From NCBI GenBank assembly GCA_963921425.1, contig OY992840.1, forward strand, positions 18,082,621 to 18,146,620: a DNA stretch of 64,000 bases, written 5' to 3'. A program made the position numbers and the translations under genes. A model generated the notes under the pieces. It did not search any database. It saw only the letters and a program-made list of their open reading frames with translations, and had not been told where the DNA came from. Source of the stretch: Dryas octopetala (Eukaryota > Streptophyta > Magnoliopsida > Rosales > Rosaceae). How positions within the stretch are numbered: position 1 is the stretch's first letter; each line of letters begins with the position of its first letter. This document shows positions 46,301 to 60,567 of the stretch, piece by piece.

Positions 46301-49300
46301 TATGATCCTGCACTTTCTGCACTAAAGGATGAGCAAGAGAAGCTGGAGCACCAAATACACAAGTTGCATAAAGAAACTGCTAATGATCTTGATCTCTCTC
46401 TAGATAAGGGTTTAAAATTAGATAAAGGCACACAATTTGGACATGTCTTCAGAATCACCAAGAAGGAAGAGCCAAAAATAAGGAAAAAGCTCAACACACA
46501 ATTCATTGTCCTGGAAACCCGAAAGGATGGAGTGAAATTTACTAACACAAAGCTTAAAAAGTTAGGGGATCAGTATCAAAGAATACTTGAAGAGTATAAG
46601 AATTGTCAGAAAGAGCTGGTTAACCGAGTTGTTCAAACTGCAGCAACTTTCTCCGAGGTAGATATACTTTAATATTTCTTGTGCTTAATCCTGTCTCTTG
46701 TTCTGGATTAAAGGATTTTTCACCTCCAGGTGTTCTGGTCTGTAGCTGGGTTGCTTTCTGAATTGGATGTCTTACTTAGTTTTGCTGATTTGGCTTCTAG
46801 TTGCCCTACTCCTTACACTAGGCCAAGCATCACTCCATCGGTAATTAGTTACTTGTTATGTGCTTTAATATTTATTTTCTTAGAGAATAATGATATTCTT
46901 TTTCCTTCTTAGTAAATTGTATGTATTGACAAAATAATTATTGTCTTATTGGCTATAACAGGATGAGGGAGATATTATATTAGAAGGGAGTAGGCATCCT
47001 TGCGTGGAGGCTCAGGATTGGGTTAATTTTATACCCAATGATTGTAAACTTGTGAGTATTCATGAAACCCGAGAAAAAAAATTGCAAAAGAAAATTTTTT
47101 GGTACCTTTGTTGGCTCAAGTGTCTCATCATGCGCTCTTTATTATTCCTGCTTGTCAGGTGAGAGGAAAGAGTTGGTTTCAAATCATTACAGGACCCAAT
47201 ATGGGTGGAAAATCCACATTTATCCGGCAGGTGTGATTTTATTGACTTGGTCAAATGCTTCTTCCTACTGCTTTCATCAGCATACACATTTCCTTGTAAC
47301 TATGACATTCTCTCAAGCATACTTTACTCTCTTGCTGTGGTGAATATCTTGCACTTAATATGTGTCTCATGCCACCAAATTGGACACCTCACATCCATTG
47401 CCAATACCAAAATCTTTATCAGCTGTTGTTGCATATTTCACGAAATCCTATTTAATTACTTTTAACAATTCACAGGATTTTGTTTGCTGGCAGGTTGGTG
47501 TGAATATTCTAATGGCACAAGTTGGTTCTTTTGTTCCTTGTGACAAAGCTAGCATTTCTGTTCGTGATTGCATTTTTGCTCGTGTGGGTGCTGGTGACTG
47601 CCAAGTGAGTTCCATGGCATATTCTCTTGAAGTTTGAACTTCTTAAAAATGGAAATAGTAATATAAATTGATTCCACGCGGGTTGCATGTTATGCTATTT
47701 AACTGATCTTTTAAATCTCTCTAGTCTTAGTTCCTGCTGTCTATTGCTTGTAAAAGTTTCCTTTAATAACAGACCTCATGAATTGGTCTCCTATATTTGG
47801 TGGTTTCTCTTACATTATCAAAGATAAGGTTCTTTGCTGGACTCAAGGAACTGAGGCAGCAGTTACAGATTTTGAATGATGCCTGGGTGGGTGAGGACCA
47901 AGAGATAAAAGAAAGAGTACATTACTAAAAGATAAAAGGAACTAGTAACTTATGTTTGGTTTCAACATTTATATAAAGTCAAAGATTTTGAGCTTGTTTT
48001 CCTTTTTAAATTTTTAAGTCGCAATAATAGTTGGCTCAACCTTGGAATAAAATATAATTGCACTTATCTGTCATCACATATTATTTATCGTCCATGTGGT
48101 AGTTCTAACTATCATAAATTCATAATCATTAAGAAAATAATTGAACCCTTTGGCTTTGGCTTAAAATTTGACCTGGTGAATTGTTGAGTGGATCAATTGA
48201 TTAAAAGGCTGATGTTTATTTGGATCAACTTTATCAATGTCCAACATGGTTGAACTTGAACCCAACGATTATATAAGGGTGTGGATGACGTAAAAAGCTT
48301 AATTGCACTTGCCAACTTACATTTCTAGAACAATCTAAGATGAAAACTAGTAAGCAGGATAGTTCAACCAATTCTGTTTTATCCTTGTCCTACATGAGTT
48401 AACTGGTAAGCAGACCATTATATGCATGTAGCTTCTCTTGAGTCCTTAACTTTGAGCAACATGTCCAGGTGACTGCATGGCTTTTCAAGGCATTAGTGGT
48501 TACCACTACTCACTTAAACCTATGTTGAATCTGTTGTCTGGCAAGTGTTCAGTTATCTTACAATATTTTATACAACTGCTTGGAAACTATTTGTTGATTT
48601 TCTATTAAAGGAGTATACAACTTTTTTTTCCCTGTTATGGAAAATTAATTGTGTGTATTATTTCTTCTTTCTAGCTACGTGGAGTTTCTACCTTTATGCA
48701 AGAAATGCTTGAGACTGCATCTATACTGAAAGGAGCTACAAATAAGTCACTGATAATCATTGACGAGTTAGGCCGAGGGACATCAACATATGATGGATTT
48801 GGTTGGTTTCACTCTTGAACCTTTTCTCGATGGATCAATATTGTCTGTTTCCCTTTGTCTCATGGAAAAAGAAAGGATCCATTTATTAAGTGTTGCTCTC
48901 ACACAGAAATACAGAATTGAATAATAGTGGTGGAGGATGTAAATGATGTTAATGTTTGTTCTGAGTGATGGATTTTCATGTGCATTTTCTGTGGGAAATT
49001 TTCATCCTATGGGGTTGTGGGATTCATATAATTGGTGTTTTTCTTAGATCTGTCTTTTGAAGAGTTTGCATTTGTTGAAGACTTTGATGATCTAGTTGTG
49101 CTTTTATTAGTGTTGTACCATAAAGTTTAGTTACACTTAATATAAAGGTTTATTGCTTTGTCTTATCGATATTTATTTTGGTGCTCAGGTTTAGCTTGGG
49201 CCATTTGTGAGCACCTTGTTGAAGTGATTAAGGCACCTACTTTGTTTGCAACCCACTTTCACGAATTGACTGCATTAGCTTATGAAAATGCCGTTCATGA

Positions 49301-50713
49301 GCCCAATATGAAGCAAATTGTTGGTGTAGCAAACTATCATGTTAGTGCACATATTGACTCATCAAGCCGCAAGTTGACTATGCTGTACAAGGTAGATGTA
49401 TTCTCTAATAGTTTCTTACGTTTTTAATGATGTCTTTTCCAGGTTCACAATTAGTAGAATTTTGTGGAATTAACACCTTAAAGAAAATTGGAAGCAGATG
49501 TAACTTTTGTTTGGGATTTTCTACAATGTTTCTTCCATCTTGTCCTTCATTTTTACGCTAGTGACTATATCTTGGTTGAGCAAAACTAAACCCACTCATT
49601 TTGGTAATGTGATCATACTTCCCAGGTTGAGCCAGGAGCTTGTGATCAAAGTTTTGGTATCCAGGTTGCAGAATTTGCAAACTTTCCTGAAAGTGTTGTT
49701 TCCCTTGCTAGAGAGAAGGCTGCTGAGTTGGAGGATTTCTCACCTACTGCAATAATTCCAAATGATGCTAGAGAAGAGGTGATGTCTATGCTGATCTTAA
49801 AATATTAATAACAAGGCTATAATTTCTTTTGTTGCCTCACTCTGGTTGTTGATACAAATCTGTTATAGGTTCATGTCTTTGAACTCTTAATGAATACAGT
49901 GCTAGTAGGACTAGTGTGGTACTGTAAGAGTTGATCCACTGATCACATCACACCAAAATCATAATTATATAAAACTTCAAGCATCATCTTTCTATCTGAA
50001 TCCACATTATATTAGCGCAAAGAATCTGCACTTAAGCAAGAAAATGATGTATTTTCATATTTGCTTAATTATCGGATTTCAATCAATAATCTTACATAAT
50101 CTGATAATCTTCTCCTCCCTCTGTCTTTTTATATCCTGTTCAAATCCCATAAAACAATTATGGTTGGTAGGTAAGTGACCTTTGGGCCTATTGCACAGCC
50201 TCTCTGTAAGAATAAGGGTGGAGAGTATATTGTACACATAGGATGCGCATGTAAAAAGAAAATACATAATTGTACACAAATTATGAGGCACTTTCAGCAC
50301 TTAGTACCTTGTAAGATTTTCCAATTTTGCAAAAGCCACACACTCATAATGGAATTCCTGGAAAAACTATGATTTCCTATAAATCTTGTGATATAAATCC
50401 ATATTTATGTAAGTTACTAAGTTGGTATGAATGTATAATTAATGTCATATTATCGTCAAGGCATACTACTAGGTTGGTAGGTATTATCTGATTCTATAAT
50501 CACGATTTACAGGTTGGATCCAAGCGTAAGAGAGAGTATGATTCTGATGATATGTCTAGAGGAGCTGCTCGGGCACGCAAGTTTCTGAAGGAGTTTTCCG
50601 ATATGCCATTAGAGACAATGGATTTAAAGCAGGCTTTGGAAAAAATTAGCAAGATGAAGGATGACTTGCAAAAGGATTCAGTAAATTGCCACTGGCTCCA
50701 GCAATTTTTCTAG
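43376..50713 (+). CDS. MSH2: DNA mismatch repair protein MSH2
   Basis: MutS homologue that pairs with MSH6, MSH3 or plant MSH7 to recognise mismatches and loops after replication. Exons: 43376-43424, 43543-43592, 44136-44168, 44617-45690, 46103-46657, 46730-46840, 46962-47051, 47159-47230, 47494-47604, 48675-48801, 49189-49391, 49626-49778, 50513-50713. The frame is intact: 2829 nt, 942 residues, close to the usual plant length. Domain order is normal: mismatch-binding domain I ([12 protein letters not shown], then AKTYYRTT), connector, lever ([20 protein letters not shown]), clamp, then ATPase. Walker A is GPNMGGKST (~666-674), the signature region is [13 protein letters not shown], Walker B is [16 protein letters not shown] (~741-756), and the His-loop follows ([10 protein letters not shown]). 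The helix-turn-helix C terminus is present. No lesion is seen. The largest intron (47605-48674) is AT-rich without recognised content. Confidence 0.97.
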
Positions 50714-53197
50714 TTCTTCTTCAGATGGGAGTAAATTATATTTTGGGAGGTATGTAAAGCTCGTCTATGTAAATGAGTTGTGTTTCAGTGCCCCAACAAT
50801 TTTGTCTGTATGAAGTCTTAAATGCCACTGTAACAAGCATCTGATATCGGTGTATCTTTGGTTAGAAGGTCTATTGCAACTTTGGCTTCTCAATGAAAGA
50901 CATAAGTAGATGATCTTCAAACTGTTATTATGGTGGCTTGTTTTATTTACCAAAGGAAAATATAGCTAGTTGGTAAATATATATTCCTATTTGAAGACTT
51001 GATCACCTGAAAGTGACATTAATATGTTAAAAAAAGAAAAAAAAAGAAAATGACGTTAATATAAGATTATTTTTGGAGGATAAGAATAACGCTCAATTAT
51101 ATATAATTTGGATTCATCTTTCTCCTCAAGAGATATGAACTGGCAGCCTGACAAATAATCCAAGTGTCAAGCTCTTGAATCTCCTCGCAGTAGGCCCCGG
51201 GCCCAGTACTTGTAGACAAGCTTCTATGTTGTCTGACTCATTCTTTCCTTATCCATTACTGATCATCTGACAGCCTGTATTTCTATGCACGACGACAACA
51301 ACCTTTCTTTACTTCTTTTTTTTTTTTTGTTGAAAACGACAATCACCTTTGTGAAAGTAATTTGAGAGACATTAAGTCATTAAGAACTTTAAACCTCGAC
51401 ACGTTGCGCGGTTACGATTGGGTAGCTTAAAACATACGGGCTTGGTGCTGTCAAGTTTTCAAATATCATGTTTGGTGGTCCGATTTTCTTTCGTGCTTAG
51501 TTTAGATTCTTCTCGTTTCACTATATTCACTTTTGCCAAAACGTGGATGTCCAACACAACATCCAACTAGGGAAACAACCACGTGTCGTTATCAAAATGA
51601 AGTGCAATATTTTTCACTTGTAGTTTGAGCTAAATTTTACTTTGGTCTCTATAGTTTCAATTATTATGATATTAATTCAGTAGTTTACAAATTGTTGCAA
51701 TTTAAAGATATATTAACATTTTCATTAATCAAATCTTCAAATTTATTGTACTTTTTGTCATATATTTTACAAATTATTTCGATTTTGGTCATATACTTTA
51801 CATACTATTAGAGATTCAATGACTAATTTAGCGAATTAATAAACAAAAATTCTAATGTGTCCTTACATTGTAACAATTTGAAAAATACAGAATTAAAATT
51901 AGAGCAATTGAAATTACATAAATAAAAATGAAACCTAACTCAAATTATAGGGACTAAAAGTGAACTTTGACCAATTTGGAATTGGGGTTCTAAGTTGTGA
52001 TCTTTCTTTAGAGGAGAAATATCACTGGATTATAAGCTAGTTATAATTATTCGCTATCGATCCAACATTATATTATCTCTACATTTAGTGTATATTGTTG
52101 ATTGCATTTTTTTTCTAAAAAAATAATTACAACACAAAAAAATTTCGATTACAATTCCAACTTAATAATAATAACAGAAAGAGCTTTTAGCTATTTAATT
52201 TCTACTAACACATAATTATTAAAAAAAATCTACCAACACATTTAGGTTCTTAAAAATCCCTCAATTTTTTATTTCTTTAATCTTTCAAAACGTTGTTTTT
52301 TTATTTTTGTAATATGCACCATGGTCGGCTGGTCGCTGTCCATGGTCATGGCCCATGGGGAGAGGGATAAAGTGGATCATGGGAGAGGGTGGTAGAGTGG
52401 ATTGTAGAAGGAAGAGAGAAAATATATTTTTTTTATTTTTATAAATATTTACTAAATAAAGGGTGTATATGGTATTATGAGGAAGTTTTTATAATGAATT
52501 CAATCATATATATATATATATTAACAATGATGTAACATATAACACATATTGTGATATAACATAGTGAGTTAATAATGATTGAGTTAAACCGTGATTAGTC
52601 ACGAGGTCAGCCAAGTAGCTCTGTAATTTAATGATCATGAGCAAAATTGTCTCTTTTAAAAATGACCAAATTAGAGTTTCAGTTTATCATTACCATGACT
52701 TTCTTTCAGTTTCTTGTTAACATGGCTTTCGTTCTTTGCATAGTACACAGGATCATTAACCGTACCATTTAATTATTTTTTTCCGAAGGCACTCCAGCCA
52801 GCCATTTAAATCAAAATTAGTAATATGACTAATATCTATATTTTTTTAGATTTCACATTTATAAACGAATCTATTGTCAGATTGATTTCTAACGAAGCTT
52901 AGTGTATTTAACTTTTTTCGTGTGGCGGTCAGCAGAATCAAGTTTTTATAAGAAGATTGTTTTACCCTTTTTGGCAGGTCGAGTATCTATGGATAATGGA
53001 TATGGTAAGTCGGTAACTCAAACATGCATATTACCACCAGTCTTGCTCGAATTTACAGGGTAAAATAGTCATTCCGCAACACAATTTAGAAAATAAAAAA
53101 ATAAGTGCGTGCCCCAATCAGAATCATCAGATTAGCTGCTTGAGCAGGGTGAGGCAGTAGCGTTACTTTGCCGTGGAGTGGAAGCAAAGGGCCAAAC

Positions 53198-53237
<40 letters not shown>

Positions 53238-53518
53238 AAAGGGGAACAAGTTTTTCTAGAGAGAGAGGGAGAGAGATAGTAAATGCGTTTGTTTTTTTAT
53301 TCATGAAAGAAGAGAGAGGAAAGAGCGAAAGAAGAGAGAGAATATTTTCCCCTTCGAATGGCGCCCACTGAAACGACCTTGTCTTCCTCAATTCCCAGAA
53401 TCTCATAATCTCAACTCAATTTCTAGACACAGTGCACAGAAGAGAGCCTTCGATTATTTACATACGTGTTTATATAATTTACAGAGAGAGTGAGAAATAG
53501 ACGACATCGTTTTCGCCG
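50714..53518. other. Intergenic region between MSH2 and the RING gene
   Basis: 2.8 kb of AT-rich DNA with the MSH2 3' UTR at the left. No gene was seen. The right end (53197-53231) is a GA microsatellite in what is probably the 5' leader or promoter of the RING gene. Confidence 0.55.
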
Positions 53519-56500
53519 ATGATGAACTGGCGTAGAGTGTTGAAGTCCGTACAGGCCTTAGTAGCCCACTGCCTCCTCTTCACTTTCACGCTCTTGCTCG
53601 TTCTCAAGCTCGACCACGTCTCCTCCTACTCTTGGTGGTCTGTTTCTTCTCTCCCTCTCTCTGCGGCTCTCATTTTTGTTTTAATTTGAATGCAATTGGT
53701 TTTATTTTTTGGGTTATTTGTGGGGCTTGAGGTTTTGGTTATGGATTTTACTTTTCTGAATTGTTTTGGAGGTGTAAGTTGGGAAAGTTTGGAAATTATT
53801 GAATTGGTGAGGCAGGTGATGGGTTTTGTTTGGTTTCATGGATATACTTTCCCATAAATGGTTTGCATGTGAACAGTGTAATTGTCACTGAGAAGAAAGA
53901 GAAAGAAGTCGGGAATTTTCTTCTTATGGGTGACAAAATGAATGAAGAACACGCTGTGATATGGTTCAAAAATTGGCAGCCGGTGTGAAAAAAACAAAAA
54001 AGAAAGATTACCATTATACATTTATAGTGAAAAAAGCTTTGCTTTGCTTATAGATTGGGAAATAAGTACTGGAGCAGTACACATTTAGGAACAAGGAGGG
54101 CCCTTTAATACCAATGTGATTCAAAATTCTTGTTGTTCAATATGATTTCTTATTGTCGTGCACTTCTTTCCGTCTGCATTTCAATAGTATACTAACTGTT
54201 TGGTAAGAACTTTGAAGAAGCATGAAAATGAACTATATCAGCCAATAGTTTATAGCCTAATTTATGTGCTACATGCATTAGGAGACGAACTTCCAACTGA
54301 TAGTGGTATTGGCACCTCTTTGATGAAATTGCCTTCATGAGTGAGCAGGTTGAAGGTTTTTGTTGTGAAGGTTTGCTAGAGAATAGGTGACTTCCATTCA
54401 TATTCATATATTAGGTAGAACCATAACCTAAGGGCATATCTTTTTGAATTCATTAGTATGTTAGTAGTGCTATTGATTCGATCAAACTCTCATGTTAGTA
54501 AGGATTAAGATCTTATTATTATTATTTTTTTTAAACAATGCTAAAAGAATAAATTGTAAGCTTTATGGTGAGTCCTTCATAAATGTCGATGTGATGAAAA
54601 ATGGAATGTTACTTTCTTCATTTTTCTTTCCTTTTTCTTTTTCCTTTTTTGCCAAACAATAGGATAATAACTTAATAAGTCAATAAATGAACAAATAAGC
54701 TCTCTCCTTTATGATCAGATAGTGCTTCCAGTCATAGTATCTTCAACTCAAGAGCTGCTGGTTGAAGGTTGCCAGTTCATGAGTGGTCTGTGTTTTTTAT
54801 TTATAGGAAGTTCATAAGTGGTCTGTTAATTTCCAATCATGAAACATTGTTATCCTAGAGGGAAGGGTGAGAAAGGTGTAATTTTAGCTGTCTTTGGAGA
54901 AATCTTGAGTTCTTTACGTTTGTTTCAGTAATTAAGCCTATAATTCATTAATTAAAAAATTCAGCCTTTGATTAGGGTTTCGGCTTACTGATAAATGAAG
55001 ATTTTGTTCCAGTCTGTGGTGGCAAACACAGGCTAAAAACCACTCTCTTTCTTTTCTCCTTTTTGATGGATTTTTTGAATATTTTTGATTCACTCTTGCA
55101 ATGTGATTTGGATGCTTGGAAAAAATGACATTCTTGCAGCCAAGAGGTTGTCATAAATGCAGGCCTCACATGCACAAACAAACATGCAGACCTAAAAAAT
55201 ATATTATTATGTTTATATACTTCTTAATATCATTTATTTTTGCTTAATTTAGATTCATCTCTGAATGTGTTGCCTTTTGTTTGCAGGATAATTTTCTTTC
55301 CACTTTGGATATTTCATGCAGTTGTTTCCCGAGGAAGATTCTCATTACCTGCTCCATCAGTTCCACATAATCGTCATGTATGTCATTATGTTTCTTTACG
55401 ATTCTAGAGATAATTTCAATTACGCTGATACTATATTTTGGTTTGAATATAAAGAACTTCAATTTACGATCAGGTATTGTGAATATGAACCACTAAGTTT
55501 TTCTCTGTTGGACAGTGGGCACCATGTCATGCTGTTGTGGCCACACCATTGCTTATTGCATTTGAGTTGCTCCTTTGTATATATCTTGAAAGTGTTTATG
55601 GTATGCACCAGAGACCCAACTCCTTTTTTTTTTTTTTTTTTTTTTTTCTTAATAAATTATTTTTGGGGACTGACACCAATTTCTCATGTGTCAAACTGTG
55701 AACTCGAACCAAGCGAATTGGCTTAAAAATGAGTTCCTTGTTACTCTAAGGGTTTCATCTTTGCATGATGTCATGAGTCCTAGTGTATTGATTAGTTCAT
55801 TTTCTTTTGTGCAGTTCATGGTTTTGCAGCTGTTAACTTGAAGGTTGTCTTTCTACCCTTACTAGCATTCGAAATAATTATTCTTATTGACAATTTCAGG
55901 TATCTCCTTTGACATTTTTTATTATATGTCGTATCTTGCAGTATTATAGATTACTGATTTTTATAGAGTTCTTGCTTAACTATCGGTTCTAAGATATAAC
56001 AAATATCATAAAGATTGTTTGGCTAGCATATGATGCAATTTGCCCATTTGGTTGAACCAAATAGAACCTGAACGTTAATGTTTGAGCATTAATGGCCTTA
56101 ATGTACCTATTTCCTGCCCACATATCCATTGTTTTTCCAATGTAGTTTTCATTTTTCCAGGCCTTGAAAGTAAACCTTTTTAATTTATTTTAGTTGTTTT
56201 TTATCTTTAGCTTTCATTTGCGTGGAACAGACCATGACAAAAAGTTTCTTTCATTTCTTTTTTTTTTCAAAAGGTGTGGGTATCATTGATTGTGTCTAAT
56301 TATTTTTCTCTGCTTGTCTCTCCCCATGCTTAACTATTGTAGTTTTAAATTGTATGTTTTTTCTTAGCTGATAAATCAAAGCCATGGAGAAAAAAATGAG
56401 GACATTATGTTTAAATAGAAGTGGTAAACAGGTTTACATGAAATGAATTTGTGATTTATTTGTTGGGTCATAGATAGGAATTACAACGAAAATTCATTTT

Positions 56501-59500
56501 CGTGTTGTTAGATGTAATTGACAATCTGAAATTATGTATTGTCTTGACCATACCGTCCCTTGTCATCCTTTTTCTTCTTTTTGGCAGAATGTGCTCAAAT
56601 GTCATGGGTCTATTTTGATGCTTTTTAATTGACACCCATTTATTTAACAGAATGTGTAAGGCTCTAATGCCCGGGGATGATGAAAGTATGAGTGATGAGA
56701 CAATATGGGAGACACTACCTGTAAGTTTCATTTCATTAGTTGATAAACTGTCCAAGGGTTAGCAAAACCTTGTTTTCTCTGCATGATTTCTGTAAGACTT
56801 GATTAGTTCAATTTGTCTTTTGATATCGTGGTCAAATAATTGGGCATATTAGGAAGGCCATGGTTTTAAATGAATTGGATTCTTCCCTTTTGGCTCAAAT
56901 TCTTATGAATTTTACATAATAATTGGGCATATTAGGAAGGCCATGGTTTTAAATGAATTGGATTCTTCCCTTTTGGCTCGAATTCTTTCAAATTTTACAT
57001 TTGTTTTACTTCAACTTATTTTTAGAAAGTCAGTTTTGGAAAGTACCATTAATGGTTCGCCATTTTAACACTTGTAGCATTTCTGGGTTGCAATCTCCAT
57101 GGTTTTCTTTGTTGCTGCTACAATCTTCACCCTGCTTAAGCTATGCGGTAATATCTCTTTACTCCGAGTTCTTGTCGTATGTAACTACAATAAAAAATGC
57201 ATTCAGTGTCTTCACTTATTACTCATCTATAATATCCTTTTTCTTCATTGACTAAACGATCCATAGAATTCTTGTTTGTATGCTTATATATAAGCAGAGA
57301 GAAAAACATGCTCACATGTTTACATTCATAGGTGGAGAGAAAAGCTTTAGTAACTAAAATAAGTAACCAATCTTAAGCCTTTAGTTCTGTTTCTATGGTC
57401 AAGATCAAAATACGTAAAAGTAGGCGTGTTTTAATCCTGCATTGGTTACTTATTTTACTTACTAGAGCCTCTCTCTCTCTCTCTCTCTCTGTATATATAT
57501 AATGCTCTATTTTAGTGATACTGATTAAGATTTTCTGTATATCAAATGTTGCAGGTCATGTAGGTGCTCTTGGTTGGTGGGATTTATTTATAAATTTTGG
57601 GTACTTTTTTTGTGCCTCTTCTGCCATATTTCCTATTTAACAGCTACTTTTTTCTAGTGCTTCCCTAAATATTGTGACATGGAAATTAATTCAATTTTTG
57701 GTGACCAAAAAATGCATATATTTCACAGTATTGCAGAGTGCTTTTCCTTTCTTGTCTGTACAAAGTGGTCAAATCCAGTGATTCATAGAAATTCTCGCAC
57801 AAGACAAGCTAGTTCATCTTCTTCAACTATCAGATATCTTGACTGGAACAGCGGTTTAGTAGTTTCAGCTGAGGAGGATCTGCATCAAGATAGAATGTGT
57901 GGTCTGCAAGATATTGGTGGGCATATTATGAAAATTCCTGTGATTGGTTTTCAAGTTCTCCTTTGTATGCGTCTTGAGGTATGTTATGCTCCTGAGCTGT
58001 GGGTCATGGCGACTCTTTAGGGTATCTTATCAACCAACCTACTGTAATTTCAAATTTCAGGGAACGCCAGATAGTGCTAGACGTATCCCACTTCCTGTGC
58101 TCTTCTCTCCTCTTTTTCTACTCCAAGGTGCTGGTGTACTATTTGCTGCATCTAGGTTGGTGGAGAAAATTGTACTTTTACTGCGTAGTGGAGCTGGCAC
58201 AGGAATATATTTTAGATTTTCTTCTAGAGTTCATGATTGCTTGGGGTTTTTGCACCATGGTTCCAGGTAACAAGTTTGTGTTTGTTTTGTTTGTCTTAAT
58301 CTCATGTTCCTCGTTTTGATGGGTGCAACTGCTCTTACCTTTTGTGGAAAGATCTTGAATATGCAAGATTGCCTACATATTGAATTTATGTAACTGGTAA
58401 ATGCAGACTATGGAATAATTTTAATTTGACAATTTCTTAATGCAGGCTACTGGGCTGGTGGTCAATAGATGAAGGCAGTCGGGAGGACCATGCCCGACTG
58501 TTTCATGAGGGGGCTTCAGGGTTAGTATAAATAGGGACATTATTATTTGTTTGTGTTGAAATGTCTATTATTGATATCAAAATTATTATTTAGATATCTA
58601 TGTCCCATTCCCTTTTTATACATATGGTCCCATATAACTAAAAGCATTTGAAAACACAGCTGGAACAGGAGCTTCCCTCCTTTGTCATTTAAGGATCTAG
58701 TGGTGTATCATATCTTAGGGCCTGTAGCAAATTCATAAAGCATTTCAGATGTAGAAGCTTGTCTGATCTTTGTATATTTGGTTCTAATATGCAGATACAA
58801 CACTTTCTGTGGTTATCCACCTGAGATAGTGAAGAAGATGCCTAAAAAGGATCTCACTGAGGAGGTGATCATAATCTTCATAGTGTGTCTTTATTTGTTA
58901 TTTTGCTAGAGTTATGATTTGTAGGTGTATATTGCCAATTTTTCCCCTCTCTCCCTCCCTTCTGATGATATTATACTAGTGTTTTTTATACTCTTTGTTC
59001 TTGTTTTGGCTGATGCCAAAATTAAGTTTTTTTTTTTTTTTTTTTTTCATGTGTTTTTATTTTTGATTTCTAAAATATCAGGTATGGAGACTCCAAGCAG
59101 CTCTCGGTGAACAAGCAGAAATCACCAAATACAGCCAACAGGAGTATGAAAGACTTCAAAATGTATGTTGTCTCATCCTGAACTGGTTGTCTCATAGTAT
59201 TGTGAATATGTGGTTTGAACTTGCCAATTAACTGCTTAATGTATTGTAAAGCTGGCTTTTAAAGCTCCAATTGTTTGCATGTTTAAGACCTTTGTTCTTG
59301 TCCTTTGCTGGTTTCACTTTAGGTGATCCAGTTTAAAACCAAAGAATATTTTAAACCTCTTTGAGTTAGACCTTCTTCATTGGGAGTTGTTTTAGCCTAT
59401 CATCCATCTTAAGTGTAATAATTATCATCAGAAGTTTTAAGTTTTCAATGGTCTGATTCTAATCACATTTAGTTCTGAATTCTTGGACTAATATTTTTAT

Positions 59501-60567
59501 TTTGGACCCTAAACACAACAAATATAGTTAGATCGCGGAGTGACGAGAGAACATGGCTGCATAGAATAGTCGATGTTAGGTTTCATCTTTCAAGGCAATT
59601 TTATATTCACATGGATTCAATTAAAGCATGCGTATCCAAGTACAAAGTAGATATGATATTGGTGGCATTGATGACGCTGACATGATCAACCAAGACACAA
59701 ATATTGGTATCCTTGCCTTTTGCTTGCCTTTTAGTTATATCGTGGAGTAACTAGAGAACATGGCTGCTGAGAACAGTTGATGTTAGGCTTCATCTTTCAA
59801 TGCAATTATGTATTCACATGGATTCATTTAATACATGCATATCCAAGTACAAAGTAGGTATGATGTGGGTGCCATTGATAATGCTGACATGATCAACCAA
59901 GACACAAATATTGGTAATCTGGGTGTCTCCTTGCCTAATGAAATCCATACCAGCTTTGTGTCTAGATACTTTGCTTGACTTGTAGGTTATCTTTATCTCT
60001 ATGGGGTTGCCATTGATATATTTCTGTTATGACGAGTTAACACAAGGTACAAATTGAAAATGATGGAATGAAGAAACTGATTCTGATATATAAATTATTC
60101 CCAGATATAGCATCTCCATGTTATCTGCATCACGTCAATGTATCAAATACTTTGCCATTCTCATATATATTTGTCTTTTGGGTGATATTATCATTTATAC
60201 GAAATGCAAGATCTATATGTGCATCTTTTATTATGCTAAGTTGCCTGTTCAAATTGGGAACCTACTCCTTGGGTGTTGATATGTGCATGCGTGTGGTTTT
60301 CTCTGATACTACTGGTCAGGAAAAAGTGTTATGCCGTGTTTGCTTCGAGGGAGAGATCAGTGTGGTTCTGCTACCATGCAGGCATCGTGTCCTTTGCAGG
60401 TACCATCACATGCCTCTATCTCTATGCTTGTAAATTTGTTGTCAATGTGATATGAAACTCATGCTCATTGTTTTGTAATTTTGTGCAGTGCCTGCTGTGA
60501 CAAGTGTAAAAAATGCCCAATATGCCGTGTATCTATTGAGGAGCGCTTACCTGTGTATGATGTTTAG
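53519..60567 (+). CDS. Multi-pass membrane RING-HC protein (transmembrane Fragile-X-F-associated type)
   Basis: A probable membrane-anchored E3 ubiquitin ligase; substrate unknown. Exons: 53519-53637, 55287-55377, 55516-55600, 55815-55899, 56651-56720, 57078-57147, 57555-57600, 57729-57978, 58061-58266, 58446-58520, 58795-58864, 59082-59162, 60320-60399, 60489-60567, for 468 residues. About eight hydrophobic segments lie in residues ~10-310 (for example LLFTFTLLLVLKL, IIFFPLWIFHAVV, ATPLLIAFELLLCIYL, MVFFVAATIFTLLKL, IPLPVLFSPLFLLQGAG). A short helix follows (VWRLQAALGEQAE). The C-terminal C3HC4 RING begins at C421 (CRVC, CRH, CSAC, CPIC) and the protein ends LPVYDV. It belongs to the plant family annotated as TMEM185-like or zinc finger C3HC4. 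Two in-frame Met codons start the protein and either could be used. E3 activity is inferred from the RING only. Confidence 0.92.
56836..57000. repeat. 82-bp tandem duplication in intron 5 of the RING gene
   Basis: The block AATTGGGCATATTAGGAAGG...GATTCTTCCCTTTTGGCTC occurs twice with an 82-bp offset and almost no differences, so the duplication is recent. Confidence 0.9.
59523..59935. repeat. ~207-bp tandem duplication in intron 12 of the RING gene
   Basis: Two direct copies (~59523-59722 and ~59732-59935) share GAGAACATGGCTGC, ATTCACATGGATTCA, TATCCAAGTACAAAGTAG and GACATGATCAACCAAGACAC. They have diverged by roughly one base in ten by eye. The source is unknown; they encode nothing obvious. 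Confidence 0.85.
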
